A stretch of DNA of 64,000 nt, taken from contig CAWCJC010000008.1 in assembly GCA_963795835.1 (NCBI GenBank), positions 372,001 to 436,000 of the forward strand. The letters are read 5' to 3'. The notes under the pieces were generated by a model, which had not been told where the DNA came from, did no database searches, and worked only from the letters and a program-made list of their open reading frames with translations. The stretch is from JALYXI01 sp963795835. Its GTDB lineage: Bacteria; Acidobacteriota; Terriglobia; Bryobacterales; Bryobacteraceae. The position numbers and the translations under genes were made by a program. Numbering within the stretch: the first letter of the stretch is position 1; each line of letters opens with the position of its first letter. This document shows positions 44,132 to 55,289 of this stretch, one piece after another.

Positions 44132-45757
44132 TTAGGAGGGCAGCGTACCGGCCGGGTAAATGGTGACCCACTGGCCATTGCCACGCATTCCGCCCGCGTT
44201 CCGCTGTACCTTCAGAGCCACTGTGTCACCCGCTTTCAACTTGCTCTGGATACTTTGAATATCGCTGGTGGAGTTGACCGCAAAGTGCTGATTATTAAAG
44301 GTGATGGACTCGATAATGTCGCCTTTGGCGAGCTGAATGTCCTCGCCAAACGAACCAGGCTCTACTGATTCCACTACCACGCCGCCCTTTCCTTTGTAGC
44401 CCATTCCTTCCCGCAGGTTCGCGTTCAGGTTACGGATGGTGATCCCGAACTTCGCGCTCGCTGGCGAGACGCTGCCAGATTCGTTCGATTCGGACTCGGT
44501 ATTCAGGGCATCGACGATCTTCGCCCGGTCACCGACCGCGACCTTAAAGGTTTCCTTTTTGCCGTCGCGGAGAATGCCGACATTCAGTACGGTGCCGACC
44601 GGAGTGGCGGAAACGATGTCCACCAGATCCTGACCGCTCTTGACAGGCTTGCCGTCCAGTGAAGTGATGATGTCTTCCGGCTTCAGTCCTGCCTTTTCAG
44701 CGGGAGTATTTGGAGTTACGTCGAGCACAAACACGCCCTGAGTGCCGCCGTACGCCTTGATGCGGTCTTTCGATTCCTGATCGTCACGATAGTTGATGCC
44801 GATGGAACCGCGGGTCACGTGTCCTGTCTTGATGATCTGGTTGTATACATTAACGGCGGTATTGATGGGCATGGCGAAACCGATACCCTGATTACCGCCC
44901 GTACGGCTCGCGATCATGGTGTTGATTCCAATGACTTCGCCGTTGATATTCAGTAGCGGCCCGCCCGAGTTGCCGGGGTTAATCGCCGCATCCGTCTGGA
45001 TAAACCGCTGGAAAGGGCTGTTTCCGTCTTCGAGTGAGCGCTGTTTGGCGCTTACGATACCGGCCGTGACCGTGGCCTGGAAGCCGAACGGCGAACCGAT
45101 CGCAATCGCCCAATCACCCACCTGCACGGCTTCGGAGTTGCCAATTTTCGCCGGTACGAGGTTGGATTTTTCGATCTTGATGACGGCGAGATCCGTGGTG
45201 GGATCGGTACCAATCAACTTGGCGGGATACTCAGTGGAATCGTTGGTAAACTTGACGCGCAAGCGATTGGAATGCTCGACAACGTGATTGTTCGTAAGAA
45301 TATACCCGTTGTGGTCGACCACTACGCCGGAACCGAGACCGGAAGTACGGCGGTCCGGCATTTCCATGCTGCCGCCATTCGGATTTTGGCCTCCGAAGAA
45401 CCGTTGCATGAATTCCTGCATGCTGTCATTCTGATCTTCATCCTGCTGAGGGTTCGATCGGCGCTGGCGGGGCTGCGCTTTGGCGGTCTTGCCGCTGGGG
45501 ATGTATTCGCTTGAAATATTGACGACGGAGGGTTCCAGCATCTTCGCCAGGGTGGAGAAGGAGTTCTGGAGCTGCACGGGGGATGGAATCACCAGGGGAG
45601 TAGCCCCAGGCGCGGCTGCGGTTTGATCCTTGGCAGCTTTTACACCGGTGCTCATCACCGTGCCCACCAACACGCCAAAAGACAACGTAAAGAGAAGCGC
45701 CGAGAATGGCAGGAATCTGCGCCCTCGGAACTTTTGGGAAATGTCTCGAAAATTCAT
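44132..45757 (-). CDS. HtrA/DegP-family periplasmic serine protease with two PDZ domains
   Basis: 541 residues from ATG 45757 (MNFRDISQKF, then a hydrophobic anchor FLPFSALLFTLSFGVLVGTV); a start 12 codons upstream is less likely. The catalytic triad is H158 (GYILTNNHVVEHS), D189 (PTTDLAVIKI) and S264 (NPGNSGGPL). PDZ 1 is near GVFVLDVTPNTPAEKAGLKP and PDZ 2 near GGVVVESVEPGSFGEDIQLA. Chaperone-protease proteins of this type degrade misfolded envelope proteins. The N-terminal 60-150 segment is rich in P, Q and N and variable. It is placed 57 bases upstream of the PG-binding gene. Confidence 0.95.
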   Translation of the reverse strand: MNFRDISQKFRGRRFLPFSALLFTLSFGVLVGTVMSTGVKAAKDQTAAAPGATPLVIPSPVQLQNSFSTLAKMLEPSVVNISSEYIPSGKTAKAQPRQRRSNPQQDEDQNDSMQEFMQRFFGGQNPNGGSMEMPDRRTSGLGSGVVVDHNGYILTNNHVVEHSNRLRVKFTNDSTEYPAKLIGTDPTTDLAVIKIEKSNLVPAKIGNSEAVQVGDWAIAIGSPFGFQATVTAGIVSAKQRSLEDGNSPFQRFIQTDAAINPGNSGGPLLNINGEVIGINTMIASRTGGNQGIGFAMPINTAVNVYNQIIKTGHVTRGSIGINYRDDQESKDRIKAYGGTQGVFVLDVTPNTPAEKAGLKPEDIITSLDGKPVKSGQDLVDIVSATPVGTVLNVGILRDGKKETFKVAVGDRAKIVDALNTESESNESGSVSPASAKFGITIRNLNANLREGMGYKGKGGVVVESVEPGSFGEDIQLAKGDIIESITFNNQHFAVNSTSDIQSIQSKLKAGDTVALKVQRNAGGMRGNGQWVTIYPAGTLPS

Positions 45758-45817
45758 GGTCTGTTCAACTCCTTGAAATAGCGGAATATGCAAAGGCGGA
45801 AATATGAGTGCATCACG

Positions 45818-46685
45818 CTAACCCTTATGATGTACCTTCTGGGCGTTGCGTTTCAACTCAACACTTAAGATTCCAATTAAGATAAGCGCAGCCCCGGTAG
45901 TTGCCTTGGCGGTAAGCACTTCGCTCAGAAAAACAAAGCTGGTTAGCCAGGCGAAAACCGGTTCCAGGGCGTAAATGATTGCCGCACGGTTTACGGACGT
46001 GTATTGCTGTGCCCACGCCTGCACAGAAAAGGCGAGCGCAGTGGCAAAAAGGCCGGTGAGGACAATAGCGACCCATGCGATGCGCGTGGGGTGAAAAACG
46101 AATGGCTCGGCCCATCGGCAGGTGGCAAGCGACAGCACGGCGACTGTAATCATCTGCGTGGTGACGAAAGTTTCGAAATTTCCCCGGCCCGCAAAAAAGC
46201 TGACGGCGACTACCTGCGCAGCGAACGAAACCGCGCAGAAGAAGCTCAAAATATCGCCCCGGCTGATATCGCCCAGATTATTGGGAACGGTGAGAAGAAA
46301 CATTCCGGCTGAAGCGCAGATGAGTCCGAGAATTTCGAATTTACCCGGCGCTTTCTTATAGACGAGCGCGGCGGCGAAAGGTACCATCGGGACCGAAAGG
46401 CTGGTAAGGAAGGCCGATTTCGAGGCGGTGGTGAATTGAAGCCCAATGGTCTGAAACGCGTAGCCTGCGAACAGGAAAATGCCCGTGACGACACCAGGGA
46501 TGAGAGCGGCCCGGGAGAAACGCCGCCCGATTCAAAGCTAAAAGTGCGGCCGAGGCCAGCGCGAACCGGCAGAGGAGAAAAACCAGCGGCGAGACGTCCG
46601 AAAGCGAGTTCTGGACCAGAAGAAACGTGGAACCCCAGATCGCTGTAACCAGAACAAGCGAAGCGTCGGCGAGGGAGCGCTTCAA
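45818..46685 (-). pseudogene. EamA-family (DMT) transporter with one frameshift
   Basis: Frame 1 from ATG 46685 opens SLADASLVLVTAIWGSTFLL and LVFLLCRFALASAALLALNR, the first EamA helices. It derails after AAFLPG. Frame 2 continues LIPGVVTGIFLFAGYAFQTI, LQFTTASKSAFLTSLSVPMV and on to the second EamA unit (ALAFSVQAWAQQYTSVNRAA, LEPVFAWLTSFVFLSEVLTA). One base removed near 46502-46510 gives 288 residues, normal for a ten-helix DMT exporter. The substrate is unknown. It starts 3 bases after the receptor gene stop. The intact second half suggests error rather than decay. Confidence 0.82.
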
Positions 46686-46688
46686 ACG

Positions 46689-49600
46689 TCAGTAGTTCAG
46701 CTTCATTGCGAACTGGATTTCCCGCGCATCGATTCTGGTCCCGCCAATTGCGCCGAAGCCATTGCCGATGGTCGTGTTCGGCTGTCCGAAGATTGGGTGG
46801 TTCAGGAGATTGAAGAACTCCGACCGGAACTCCAGTCCCCGCTTCTCCGCGAGCCGGAAGTTTTTGATCACGCTGAAATCGACGTCTACCAGCGGAGGTC
46901 CGATAATGTTGTTCCGCCCGTTATTCCCGTACCGGTAAGGCGTTACATCGCCCGCCCGATTTACGAAGTTGGCCGTATTGAACCAGCGGGAAGGCCCGCG
47001 CTGGTCACTTGGCAGGGCGCTGCTCCCGCCCAGGTTGTCGGGATAGCAGTTATCTCCGCCGTTTTGGAAGTTTCCACCCTGGCAATACAGCGTGAACGGG
47101 AAACCGCTCTGGAGCGTGGTTATGCCGCCCACCTGCCAGCCGCCCAGGAGTGTTCTCGCCAAAACGTTACTTCCGCGGAACGGAACTTCGTAAAGGAAAG
47201 ACGTCGTCCACCGGTGACGGAAATCGAAGGCGGAAAGCCCACGCTCGCCCTTCAGGTTGTAGTCGTTTGAAGGGGTCAGCGAATCACCGTCCGTGGTCCT
47301 GATTCCGGAACCGTTGTCAATCGATTTACTCCAGCTATACGAACTCAGAATCGTCAGGCCCTGAGAAAATCTGCGCTGATAGCGCGCGAAGAAGGCGTGA
47401 TAAGAGGAATGGCTTGCGTCGTTTAATACCTGGAAGCCGCCTGAGTAAATAGGGAACCAGGGACGGCGGTTGTTGATATTGGTCGGAGGACCGGGAGTAG
47501 CGGTATTGTAAGTCTGCAAGCGCTGTAGATAATTCCCGGACGAGCCCAGGTAGGAGAGTTCAAGCGAACTATTTGCAGCCAACTCCCGTTGCACGCCGAA
47601 CGACCATTGATAGATTCTCGGCGTTTTCTGATCGTATTGGTTCGCCAGGATAAAGCTCGGGGCGCCAGTCTGGACAAACGGAACCTGATAGTTCAACGAA
47701 GGGATCAGATTTGAGGAAGCATTCTCGCTTCTGCGGATCGTAAAGGGCGCGTTTCGCACCAGATCGAACTGGCCGTTGCCGATATCGTGAACATAGTAGA
47801 TCCCGGCGCCGGTGCGAATCACCGTTTTCGCGTCGGCACTGTAAGCAATGCCGATTCTGGGGGCAAAGTTCAAGGGATCAGTACGGTAAGCGCGATCACC
47901 GAAACGGCCATCGCGGACATAGGGCACGGTGGAAGGCAGCGCGAACGGCGGATTGTTTTCGAATGGGTCGCCTTTACCCGCGCGCACATATACGGGCAGC
48001 AAATCGTTCGCCCAATGGAAATCGATGTTCACAATGTGGTCGTACTTGTCGCGGAACGGCGGCTCGAGTTCATACCGCAATCCATAGGTCAGGGTCAGTT
48101 TCGGCGAAAGCTTCCAGGTATCCTGCGCGTAGAAGTTCAACGAGAAGCCGCGGTATCCCGCGATGGGTGCACCGGTTTGTCCCTCGGCGACATTAATGTA
48201 GCCCAACAGGAAGTCCGCAATCGCGTTCTGAGGTTGCACGCCCGCCGCCGGATCGGCCGTATAGGTGCCGTTAAAAGTAAAACGGCCCCGCGGAACCACG
48301 GCTCCAATCTGGTTGTATCTGGTCCGCCGGTCATCGGTGCCGAACCGGAAGGAATGTTTGCCCTTGGTCCAGGCAAAACTGTCAGTCCATTGGAATGTGG
48401 TATCTGAGTTCACAAAAGGACAGTCCGAACATTCGCCGACCGTGGAGAGGCCGGCCCCGAACTGAATTACCGGGACGCCCCAATAAGCAGAGATATCGGT
48501 CGGAATGCCGCCGATGCCTAACTCGGCAACCACGTTATTCTTGTTTGCCGATCCCTGCTGATTGGCTGCCACAAGACGGCTGACGCCAAACTTAAACTCG
48601 TTTACCTTATTGGCGCCCAGAACCAGCACATGCGTGATAACTTCCTGATTCACCTGGACGTTATTGTTGTAGCCAAGGTTCGGAGTCGTCAGGGGAAGAT
48701 AACCGGCATCGGTGCCGTGACTATACCGAAACTGAAAAGAAGATGCCGCGTTCTGGATGTAATCAATTCGCGCTGTCTGTTGGTCGTTATCGTTGCGCCG
48801 TCCCTCGTTGGAAACATAGTTGTTGCTGTAACCGGGTCCGGTAGGCAGCGGAAAGTAGCGCTGATACAAGATCTGGGAAGCTTTCTGTATACGGTTCGCT
48901 GGAATAATGTTGCCCGGAAACGGCATTTCGGAAATCAGCTTTCCGGTGGAATCCACCACGCGCGTTAAAGGATCGTAGATTATGGTGCTGTAAGACGAGA
49001 AGTTCCCCGTCCGGTCCACAGCGGGCGGCAAACTGAACGTGTTGGTTAACGCTTTCCGCTCGCGCAGCCCTTCATAATCGAAGAAGAAGAAAAGCTTGTT
49101 TTTTGCGTTATACAGCTTGGGAATCGATAGCGGTCCCCCTACGGTGCCCCCGAACTGGTTGCGCTTGTAAGGAGGAATCGGCTTGTTCTTGGGATCGAAA
49201 AAATTCTTGGCATCCAGATCGGAGTTGCGCAAGAACTCGAAAAGCGCACCATGGTACTCATTGGTTCCGCTCCGTGTCGTGGCGTTCACCTGGCTCAGAC
49301 CGCGCCCATATTCAACACCATAGGTTCCGCTCTCCACCTTAAACTCCTGCAACGCGTCTACCGAGGGCAGGAAGGCATATGTGTTGAAGTTCGGATCCGT
49401 ATTCTCCACGCCATCGAGTGAGTAATGGTTGTAGCTGACACGCTGTCCGCTTACATTGAGCGCGAACGAGTTACGCGAACCGCCCATGCGCTGCTGCCCT
49501 TGCGAAGAAGCCGGCCCGTTTGTCGTTACTCCCGGTGTTAGTGAAGCGAGCTGCAGATAATTCCGCCCGTTGAGCGGCAACTCCACAATGCGACGGTTTT

Positions 49601-50000
49601 CAATCACTGTGCCGACAGTTGCGTTCTCCGTCTCGAGCACGGGCGCGCCGCCCGATACTTCCACCGTATCGCTGATGCTGCCGATTTCGAGCGTGAAATC
49701 GAGCCGCGCGGCCTGTCCTACTTGCAGTTCGATGTCTTTACGCTCTGCCCGCTTAAAGCCTTTCGCCTCGACGGTCATCGTATAGTTTCCCGGATTCAGA
49801 CTCGCGAAGCTGTAGATGCCTTCTCCATTGGTGGTTGCTGTACGGGAAGAAGCTGTCCCGATATTTGTAATTGCTACAGTGGCGCCAGCCATCGTGGCCC
49901 CCGTCGGATCCGTTACTGTTCCTGTAATATCACCCGTAGGAACCTGCGCAAACGCAGGCAGCGCGAATAGAAGAAGCACGACAGACAAACGATGAAGCAT
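46689..50000 (-). CDS. Oar-like TonB-dependent receptor
   Basis: 1103 residues. Signal peptide MLHRLSVVLLLFALPAFAQ; a carboxypeptidase-regulatory-like module at about 22-100 (GTVTDPTGATMAGATVAITN, LNPGNYTMTVEAKGFKRAER); a plug with ELPLNGRNYLQLASLTPGV and FKVESGTYGVEYGRGLSQVN; and a large beta-barrel ending in the aromatic terminus MKLNY. Typical receptor landmarks include LFFFFDYEGLRERKALTN and YSWSKSIDNGSG. These proteins import or bind large ligands at the outer membrane and are greatly expanded in Acidobacteria. It is divergent from the receptor at 50092, with 91 bases between the starts, likely holding both promoters. Ligand unknown. Confidence 0.9.
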   Translation of the reverse strand: MLHRLSVVLLLFALPAFAQVPTGDITGTVTDPTGATMAGATVAITNIGTASSRTATTNGEGIYSFASLNPGNYTMTVEAKGFKRAERKDIELQVGQAARLDFTLEIGSISDTVEVSGGAPVLETENATVGTVIENRRIVELPLNGRNYLQLASLTPGVTTNGPASSQGQQRMGGSRNSFALNVSGQRVSYNHYSLDGVENTDPNFNTYAFLPSVDALQEFKVESGTYGVEYGRGLSQVNATTRSGTNEYHGALFEFLRNSDLDAKNFFDPKNKPIPPYKRNQFGGTVGGPLSIPKLYNAKNKLFFFFDYEGLRERKALTNTFSLPPAVDRTGNFSSYSTIIYDPLTRVVDSTGKLISEMPFPGNIIPANRIQKASQILYQRYFPLPTGPGYSNNYVSNEGRRNDNDQQTARIDYIQNAASSFQFRYSHGTDAGYLPLTTPNLGYNNNVQVNQEVITHVLVLGANKVNEFKFGVSRLVAANQQGSANKNNVVAELGIGGIPTDISAYWGVPVIQFGAGLSTVGECSDCPFVNSDTTFQWTDSFAWTKGKHSFRFGTDDRRTRYNQIGAVVPRGRFTFNGTYTADPAAGVQPQNAIADFLLGYINVAEGQTGAPIAGYRGFSLNFYAQDTWKLSPKLTLTYGLRYELEPPFRDKYDHIVNIDFHWANDLLPVYVRAGKGDPFENNPPFALPSTVPYVRDGRFGDRAYRTDPLNFAPRIGIAYSADAKTVIRTGAGIYYVHDIGNGQFDLVRNAPFTIRRSENASSNLIPSLNYQVPFVQTGAPSFILANQYDQKTPRIYQWSFGVQRELAANSSLELSYLGSSGNYLQRLQTYNTATPGPPTNINNRRPWFPIYSGGFQVLNDASHSSYHAFFARYQRRFSQGLTILSSYSWSKSIDNGSGIRTTDGDSLTPSNDYNLKGERGLSAFDFRHRWTTSFLYEVPFRGSNVLARTLLGGWQVGGITTLQSGFPFTLYCQGGNFQNGGDNCYPDNLGGSSALPSDQRGPSRWFNTANFVNRAGDVTPYRYGNNGRNNIIGPPLVDVDFSVIKNFRLAEKRGLEFRSEFFNLLNHPIFGQPNTTIGNGFGAIGGTRIDAREIQFAMKLNY

Positions 50001-50091
50001 AAGGTTGAGTTGACGCTATCAAGAGCCAGAATAGAAGTCAACGCAATTGAAATCAATCCGAAACATGGGTAACCTATTGCAAAGGGGTTTT
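50001..50091. promoter_or_regulatory. Divergent promoter region between two receptor genes
   Basis: This A+T-enriched 91-base gap separates two divergent start codons and must contain both promoters. An AAAGGGG ribosome-binding-like stretch sits about 6 bases before the plus-strand ATG at 50092, supporting that start. No specific operator could be assigned. Confidence 0.4.
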
Positions 50092-53000
50092 ATGAAAAAA
50101 GTACTAGTCTTGCTCTGGGTGTGCGCTGTCTCGGCCGTGTCGCAGGACGTCACCGGCTCAATTTCCGGCACCGTTCAGGATAGTTCAGGCGGGGCAATTT
50201 CGGCTGCCAAAATCACTGTTACCAATACGGACCGCAAGACCGTCTTCAAGACGCTGAACACCGGAGCGAACGGCGAGTATTCCGCCACGCAGTTGCCGGT
50301 GGGCACTTACTCCGTAACAGCGGAGTCGTCGGGGTTCAAACGCGCTTCGCGCGTGGATATCCCGTTGAACGTCAACGATAAGCTTACGGTCAACTTCAAT
50401 ATGGAGGTCGGCGCGGTCACAGAAGAAATCAAGGTTGAGGAATCGCCGGTCTCGGTCGAGATGCAGACCGCCGCTGCGCAGAGCCTGATTACCGGCACGC
50501 AGGTTCGAGAACTCGCGCTCAATACCCGCAATTACGAGCAACTATTGCAGCTTTCGCCTGGCGTTACATCGAATGTCGGCGACCAGGTTTATATTGGCGT
50601 CAGCAATCCCCTTGGCGGATCGAACACCGTTGGTTTTTCCATCAACGGCGCGCGTTCGGCAGCCAACAACTGGACCGTCGATGGAGCCGACAATGTCGAT
50701 CGCGGCAGCAATCTAACGCTGTTGAATTATCCGAGCGTGGATGCGATCGCGGAATTCAAAGTTCTACGCGGCCAGTACGACCCGGAGTTCGGGCGCGCGC
50801 TGGGCGGCCAGATCAACGTAGTCACCAAGAGCGGGAGCAGCGCCTTTCACGGCGATGCCTATGAGTTCTTCCGCAACGATAAACTCGCCGCAAACAACTT
50901 CTTCAATAACGCCAACAAAGTGAATCTTGATCCCGTCACCGGCAACGCCCGCGTCCCGCCTCTGCGCTACAACAACTTTGGCTACACTGTCGGCGGCCCG
51001 GTTTGGATCCCGAAAGTCTATAACGCCGATCGCAATAAGACGTTCTTCTTCTTCTCGCAGGAGTTTCGCCGCGTGATCACGTATGGCACCACCACAGGCA
51101 CCACGCCGACCGCGGCTCAGAAAACCGGCCAATTCGCCACACCCGTCTGCGTGTCCTTTTCCGCTGATGGAACGCAGTGCCTGGGCACCTCAAGCCAGAT
51201 CGCGAATATTAACCCCGTCGCGCAGGCGTACATCAAGGATGTTTTTGCGAAGGCTCCCGATGGCGCTGCTTTCGGCTCCGCCGCCGGTGAGGGCACCCTT
51301 ACTACCGCGCTTCGCAACCAGGCTTATTCTCGACAGGAACTCGTCAAGATCGACCACAACTTCGGCCAGAAGCTGAACCTCTCCTTCCGCTACATTCAGG
51401 ACAGCATTCCCACCATTGAGCCCACCGGGCTCTTCACCACGGGCGTGATCTTGCCCGGCGTGGCAACAACCAGCACCAATGCGCCTGGCAAGGGATATGT
51501 GATCCGAGCCACCTCTTCGTTTACGCCCAGCCTGATTAACGAATTGGGCTATTCCTACAGCTACGGTGCAATCCTCAGCGTCTCTACCGGGTCTGTGAAC
51601 TCGGCGCTGTCGCCCGACGTCAAAGTGACGCTGCCGTATGCTTCCACCATCACCCGCATCCCCGGCCTTAGCTTCACGGGCGGCGCTTCCATCGCGGGCT
51701 ATGGGCCCTACAACGATTACGACCGGAACCACCAGGTTTTCGATAGCTTTACCTGGGTGAAAGGCCGCCACACCCTGAAGTTTGGCGGTATCTACTATCG
51801 CTACAACAAACAGGAAAACGCGGGCAGCGGCAACCAGGGCAATTTCGCGTTCTCCGGCGAAGGCACCACTGTGCGCCCTGCCGGCACCAGCGCTTTCGAT
51901 CAGGCTTTTGCTAACTTCCTGCTTGGCCGCGTTTCCAGCTTCACGCAATCGCAGTACGATCTCACGCCCTCCATACGCTCCAACTCCTTTGAGTTCTACG
52001 GCCAGGATCAGTACCGCTTCCGACCGAACCTCACCCTCAGCTATGGCCTGCGTTACTCCCTGTTTTACGCGCCCTACGACGATAACAAGTTCCTCACCAA
52101 CTTCGACCCAAAGCTCTACGATCCGGCGAAGGCCCCGCAGATCGATGCCGCGGGGAACATCGTTCCGAACACCGGCGATATCTACAACGGCCTGATCATC
52201 AACAGTCAGACCAGCACCTTTGGACACGTCTCACCCTTCGGCACTAAGGTTTCGAATTTTGGCAAGAACAATCTCGCTCCTCGCGTCGGCCTCGCGTGGG
52301 ATCCGTACGGCGATGGCAAGACTTCCATCAGGCTGGGGTACGGGATCTTCTACGATACGCCGCTCTACGGCATTTACGAACAGAATATCTTCGCCAACCC
52401 GCCCTTCGTGAACAATCTGACGATCCCGAACACCCAGTTCGCCAACCCCGCCGCGGGCACGCCATCGATCAGTTCCGCGCCCAAGGTGCTGCGCGGCACG
52501 CCGTATCAACTCAACACCCCGTACTCGCAGCAGTACAGCTTCGACGTTCAGCGGCAATATGGCCGGGGCTTTGTGCTGGACGTCGGCTATTACGGCCAGA
52601 AGGGCACTCATCTGTTAGGCATTCGCGACATCAATGAGATCCCGCTGGGCCTGGCCTATAGCTCCGGCGTCATCGCGCCTAATACTTACGTCACGAGCGC
52701 CACCACGCCTCGCCTCAATGCGCTGCGTCCTTACAAGGGTTATAACGCCATTAACGTTCTCGAAACGAATTACAACGATACCTACAATTCCCTGCAGGTG
52801 AATGCCGCCAAGCGCTTCACCGGCAATACGCAATTTACTCTTGCCTACACCTGGTCGAAAGGAATGGGCGATACCCAAAGCGATCGCAGCAACGCGCCGC
52901 AGAACAGTTACAACGTCGCGGCCGAGCGCGGCCGTCTGGCTATTGACCGGACTCACGTCGCCACCGCAAACTTCGTGGTCGATATCCCTGGTTTCAAGGA

Positions 53001-53506
53001 CCAGAAGGGCTTCTTCGGGAAGGTTCTCGGCGGCTGGGAAGCTTCGGGCATCGCCACGTTTCAAAGCGGTCTCCCGCTCAACGTGAGCTCCAGCCTCGGG
53101 AACGATCCCGCCGGTCTGGGCATCATCGGTTCGAGTGCGGCCGGCCCTCGTCCGGATCAGATCTGCAACCCGAATGGCAGCGGTGTCGCTCCGCACTCGC
53201 TCACGCAATGGTTCGGAACTCAATGCTTCGCCGAAGTTCCGGTGGGCCAGATCCGCCCGGGCAATGCCGGCCGCGGCACCATTCGCGGACCGGGACTGCA
53301 ACGCTGGGATACTTCGCTCTTCAAGAACTTCCACCTGCCCATCACGGAGCAGACCCTGATTCAGCTGCGCGGGCGAAGCTTTCAACGTTTTCAATCACAC
53401 CAACTACAACGCTGTGGGTACTGCCTTGGGCAACGCGCTTTTCGGGCGGGTTACTGCCACGCGCGATCCCCGTATCGTTCAGATTGCGGCGAAGTTTTAC
53501 TTTTGA
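50092..53506 (+). CDS. Oar-like TonB-dependent receptor with a 3'-end frameshift
   Basis: About 1137 residues once one base is dropped from GGG at 53371-53373. The ATG at 50092 (MKKVLVLLWVCAVSAVSQDV) follows a good ribosome binding site; 15 codons upstream would destroy the signal peptide. It contains the regulatory-like module (SISGTVQDSSGGAISAAKIT), a plug (ELALNTRNYEQLLQLSPGV, FKVLRGQYDPEFGRALGGQI) and a barrel. The uncorrected frame ends in unrelated residues. The corrected one reads EAFNVFNHTNYNAVGTALGN and finishes AAKFYF, an aromatic outer-membrane insertion signal, then TGA at 53504-53506. The convergent epimerase gene ends at the next base. Ligand unknown. Confidence 0.9.
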
Positions 53507-54448
53507 TTAGCGTTGCGCCCGATACCACTCAAGTGTCAGGCGCAATCCTTCCTCGAAGCTGAAGCGGGGCTCATGGCCGAGCTCCGTTTTGGCCTTCGTC
53601 GTATCGGCTTGCGAATCTCTTACATCGCCGGCGCGAGGCGGACCATATTGCGGCGCAATCTCCAAGCCCTCGATTTTCTGCAGCAATGCCCAAGCCTGGT
53701 TCAATGTAATCCGCCCGCCGTTCCCGCCGTTATAAACATTGCCTGAAACACCCGGTGCGCGCGCCGCCTTCAGATTCAACGCCACAACATCTTCCACGTA
53801 AGTGAAATCGCGTGATTGCTCCCCGTCCCCGTGGATTGTCGGCGCTGATTGATCCAGGATGTGCTTCATAAAAAGCGACAGCACGCCCGAATACATACTC
53901 GCCGGGTCCTGCCGCGGTCCGTACACATTGAAGTATCGTAAGCTCACCGTCTCCAGGCCAAAGCAGCCGGAAAAGATCTGCGCGTAATACTCACCCGTCA
54001 GCTTCTGCAGCGCATACGGAGACTTCGGCTTGGGCGTCATCGTCTCCACTTTTGGCAGCACCAGCGTGTCCCCGTAGGCCGACGACGATGCCGCGTACAC
54101 CACCCGGCGCACTTTCGCCTCTGCGGCTGCCCGAAGCACGTTAAACGTGCCATCGATATTCGCCTCATGCGAAGGAACCGGGTCTTGAATCGACCGCGGA
54201 ACGCTGGGAATGGCGGCCTCATGGAACACCACGTCGGCATCGCGCATCAACGGCGCGATCTCCGCAAAGTTCCGGATGTCCGCGCGATGCAGTTCCACCG
54301 CCGGACCGCGAACCTCATCCAGATTCCGCTCATGTCCGCTCAGCAGGTTATCGATCGCGATGACTTTGCCCGCGCCCTCCCGCAGCAATCCCCTGACAAT
54401 CGCGGAACCGATGAACCCAGCTCCGCCCGTAACGACGTATTTACTCAT
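53507..54448 (-). CDS. NAD-dependent nucleotide-sugar epimerase/dehydratase
   Basis: 313 residues from ATG 54448 (MSKYVVTGGAGFIGSAIVRG); an earlier in-frame start 11 codons upstream is rejected because this start overlaps the preceding stop as ATGAGTAA. The Rossmann loop TGGAGFIGS, VVYAASSSAYGD and the catalytic YxxxK in SPYALQKLTGEYYAQIF define an extended SDR of the UDP-glucose 4-epimerase group (RYFNVYGPRQDPASMYSGVL is typical). It changes a sugar nucleotide, probably by 4-epimerisation. The substrate and link to the polysaccharide locus are unproven. Confidence 0.92.
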   Translation of the reverse strand: MSKYVVTGGAGFIGSAIVRGLLREGAGKVIAIDNLLSGHERNLDEVRGPAVELHRADIRNFAEIAPLMRDADVVFHEAAIPSVPRSIQDPVPSHEANIDGTFNVLRAAAEAKVRRVVYAASSSAYGDTLVLPKVETMTPKPKSPYALQKLTGEYYAQIFSGCFGLETVSLRYFNVYGPRQDPASMYSGVLSLFMKHILDQSAPTIHGDGEQSRDFTYVEDVVALNLKAARAPGVSGNVYNGGNGGRITLNQAWALLQKIEGLEIAPQYGPPRAGDVRDSQADTTKAKTELGHEPRFSFEEGLRLTLEWYRAQR

Positions 54449-55265
54449 GCTCTTGTAAGTAGTGCAGGGAAGCACGCGCAATCTCAGCCGCGCTCGGCTT
54501 GAAATCGAAGACTTCGAGCGACACCCACCCGCGGTAATCCAGTTCCGTCAGTTTCCGCAGCAGCGCCCCAAAGTCATAGGAGCCGGTTCCTGGATATCGC
54601 CCGTCCATCTCATTCACATGAACGTGCCGAATCACTGGTAGATACCGCTCCAATAGCTCTAGGTGCGAGGCAGTCTCATCCTCCGCATTATGAACGTCGA
54701 ACATGGTGCGGATCGCCGGACTGCCGATCTCGTCTACGATTGCCGCGGCTTCCTCCAGCGACTGCACAACATCCGACTGCGATTGCGGCAAGGCTTCCAC
54801 CAGCACCGTCACTCCCCGGTCGTGAGCCTGAGAAGAAATTTCCCGCAACCCTGTCACGTAATTTCGTGTGGCTTCCGCGCGGGAAGCGCCGGCGGTTGTG
54901 GACCGCTGCTTTGGAGACCCAAAAACCATCACGCCGCCCTCTCCTAAATCCGCGCAAAGATCGATCAACTCCCGAATGTGACGCCATCCGCGCGCTCTAA
55001 TATCGGCATCGGGAGTAGTGACGTGCAGTCCGGCGGGGCTGACCATCAGCCAGTGTAGCCCGACGAAGGCGATTCCTTCGCCACGCATGGTCTCGCGCAA
55101 TTCCGTACGGCGCGCTGGAGTGATTTCAAGCGGCGCAGGTGCCAGAGTAAACGGCGCGATCTCAATACCCTGGTACCCTGCTTCGCGCATGGTCCGGCAA
55201 GTTTCCTCGAAAGGCGTGTCGCCGAAAGCTTCGTTGCACATCGCATGGCGGTAACTTGGGTTCAT
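54441..55265 (-). CDS. Sugar phosphate isomerase/epimerase-like TIM-barrel protein
   Basis: 274 residues from ATG 55265. A longer frame upstream runs through sequence that is coding on the plus strand. AYGDTP-like motif is NEAFGDTPFEETCRTMREAG, followed by GYQGIEIAPFTLAP, EGIAFVGLHWLMVSPAG, GVTVLVEALPQSQSD, TMFDVHNAEDET, and HVHVNEMDGRYPGTGSYDFG, the metal-binding E/D/H/E set of AP-endonuclease-2-like xylose isomerases. Family members isomerise or epimerise free sugars or inositols. It is the first gene of a two-gene unit with the epimerase and diverges from a small membrane protein gene 24 bases away. Confidence 0.9.
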   Translation of the reverse strand: MNPSYRHAMCNEAFGDTPFEETCRTMREAGYQGIEIAPFTLAPAPLEITPARRTELRETMRGEGIAFVGLHWLMVSPAGLHVTTPDADIRARGWRHIRELIDLCADLGEGGVMVFGSPKQRSTTAGASRAEATRNYVTGLREISSQAHDRGVTVLVEALPQSQSDVVQSLEEAAAIVDEIGSPAIRTMFDVHNAEDETASHLELLERYLPVIRHVHVNEMDGRYPGTGSYDFGALLRKLTELDYRGWVSLEVFDFKPSAAEIARASLHYLQEHE

Positions 55266-55289
55266 GAACGGTTTTAGTCTAATATACTC

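Noticed and set aside
51190..52227. 345-residue minus-strand frame opposite the receptor at 50092
   Set aside because: No signal peptide or family motif; the plus-strand receptor has clear landmarks across the same bases.
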